Shown piece after piece: positions 32,623 through 33,255 of a stretch of 33,255 nt of DNA; position 1 is the first letter of the stretch; each line of letters starts with the position of its first letter. A program made the position numbers and the translations under genes. The notes below the pieces were generated by a model. That model was not told the origin of the DNA. It searched no databases and saw nothing but the letters and a program-made list of their open reading frames with translations. The DNA comes from Tubiluchus corallicola (lineage: Eukaryota > Priapulida > Priapulimorpha > Priapulimorphida > Tubiluchidae), in contig JAQGDQ010001123.1 in assembly GCA_030141605.1 (NCBI GenBank), positions 27,766 to 61,020 of the forward strand. Reading direction: 5' to 3'.

Positions 32623-33255
32623 GTAAGATATGTTACAGCCTTACTGGCTTTGGTATTGCGAAGAACTTCTTTAGTTCCAAGTAGATACTAAGCACATGTC
32701 GAAATACAAAATATCTATGTTGATATAGACGTGTACGTATTAAAGGATTTCGTTATCATGCCAAATATTTTCGCTTGGGTGTTTTGGGGAGAGCTAACAA
32801 CCGACATTGGCAGGTTTATCAGACTGTTTTTGTAGATGCAATGTTCGTGTTAAACAGATGAAATCAATGGATGAAAACATGGTTTAACTTTGCGATCTGT
32901 ATTGTATTCGAAATCATAGTCTCATTGTCAATCCACATATACACGAAAATAAACAGTAATACTAATAAACAAAAGTTAAAGTAATCCATCAGCCAACATA
33001 TCATGGCACCTGAGTCTAAAAACGTTATAATAATCAAACCACTGTTTAAGCCTATTGCTTGTCCTCTCATCTTGCTACCAAGTCAAGAGTCGTAGTTATT
33101 CACAGAGAAGCCAAGTGACCCAGTTCCATACAAACATATAGCAGTAGCAAGTACATACATATATTGGAAACTTCCAAGTGTACAAACAGATGTCAGCACT
33201 GACTTAGTGGTAGTGAAAAACAAAAGTTTAAAACTACAAATCAAAATTATTAAGA
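32623..33255 (+). other. Intron 2 of the protease-like gene, running off the window
   Basis: No exon with an AAHC-type motif or other S1 block is visible, so the next exon is presumably to the right of the window. No repeat recognised. Confidence 0.4.

Noticed and set aside
32864-33070. 68-codon minus frame
   Set aside because: Lies in the protease-like intron, no homology recognised.

Overview
The window is nuclear DNA of an animal. The evidence is spliced genes with GT-AG introns, a TATA-box promoter followed by a signal-peptide exon, Penelope-like and LINE retroelement remains, interstitial TTAGGG-type telomeric sequence, and very high microsatellite and satellite content in an AT-rich background. 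A marine or freshwater invertebrate, possibly a lophotrochozoan such as a mollusc, is my best guess. No gene here fixes the phylum, so this is weakly held.

Only three protein-coding genes can be supported. Two are paralogous minus-strand genes (about 7.73-8.61 kb and 14.57-15.40 kb) for small secreted proteins rich in Tyr, His, Pro and Arg and free of Cys. They share a core motif (HTIPYEDLYEST, then TDHYI) and the same architecture: a very short signal-peptide exon, a phase-0 intron, and one long exon. I do not recognise the family. Composition suggests extracellular, crosslinkable structural or adhesive material. The third is the 5' end of a plus-strand gene at 30.3-32.6 kb, with TATA box, signal-peptide exon, a 2.2-kb intron, and an exon containing IVGG that looks like the activation site of a chymotrypsin-fold serine protease. 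The rest lies beyond the right edge.

The remaining DNA is repeats. 0-5.6 kb: trinucleotide, tetranucleotide and dinucleotide microsatellites and a 93-bp minisatellite. 5.7-7.2 kb: a retroelement tail and a 5S rRNA-like fragment. 9.3-12.3 kb: two foldback elements whose inverted ends carry hammerhead-ribozyme-like motifs; the second retains a piece of a Penelope-type GIY-YIG domain. A third, degenerate foldback lies at 14.2-14.4 kb beside the second Tyr-rich gene. 15.9-25.7 kb: a MITE-like repeat, a long hairpin, and arrays of TCTCA, a 31/60-bp satellite, GATA, TTTGTA/TTCGTA and a 50-bp satellite, interspersed with two pairs of diverged single-copy-like duplicates arranged A-B-B'-A'. 26-29.2 kb: a CAA/CAG array, twelve copies of an 85-bp satellite, and a minus-strand LINE remnant with a TAA/GAA tail. 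29.9-33.3 kb: a TA array, the protease 5' end, and intronic repeats including a pogo-like MITE.

The Tyr-rich genes plausibly form one small co-expressed cluster on one strand. There is no sign of functional linkage to the protease gene. Most long open frames in this window are translations of microsatellites and are not annotated as genes.
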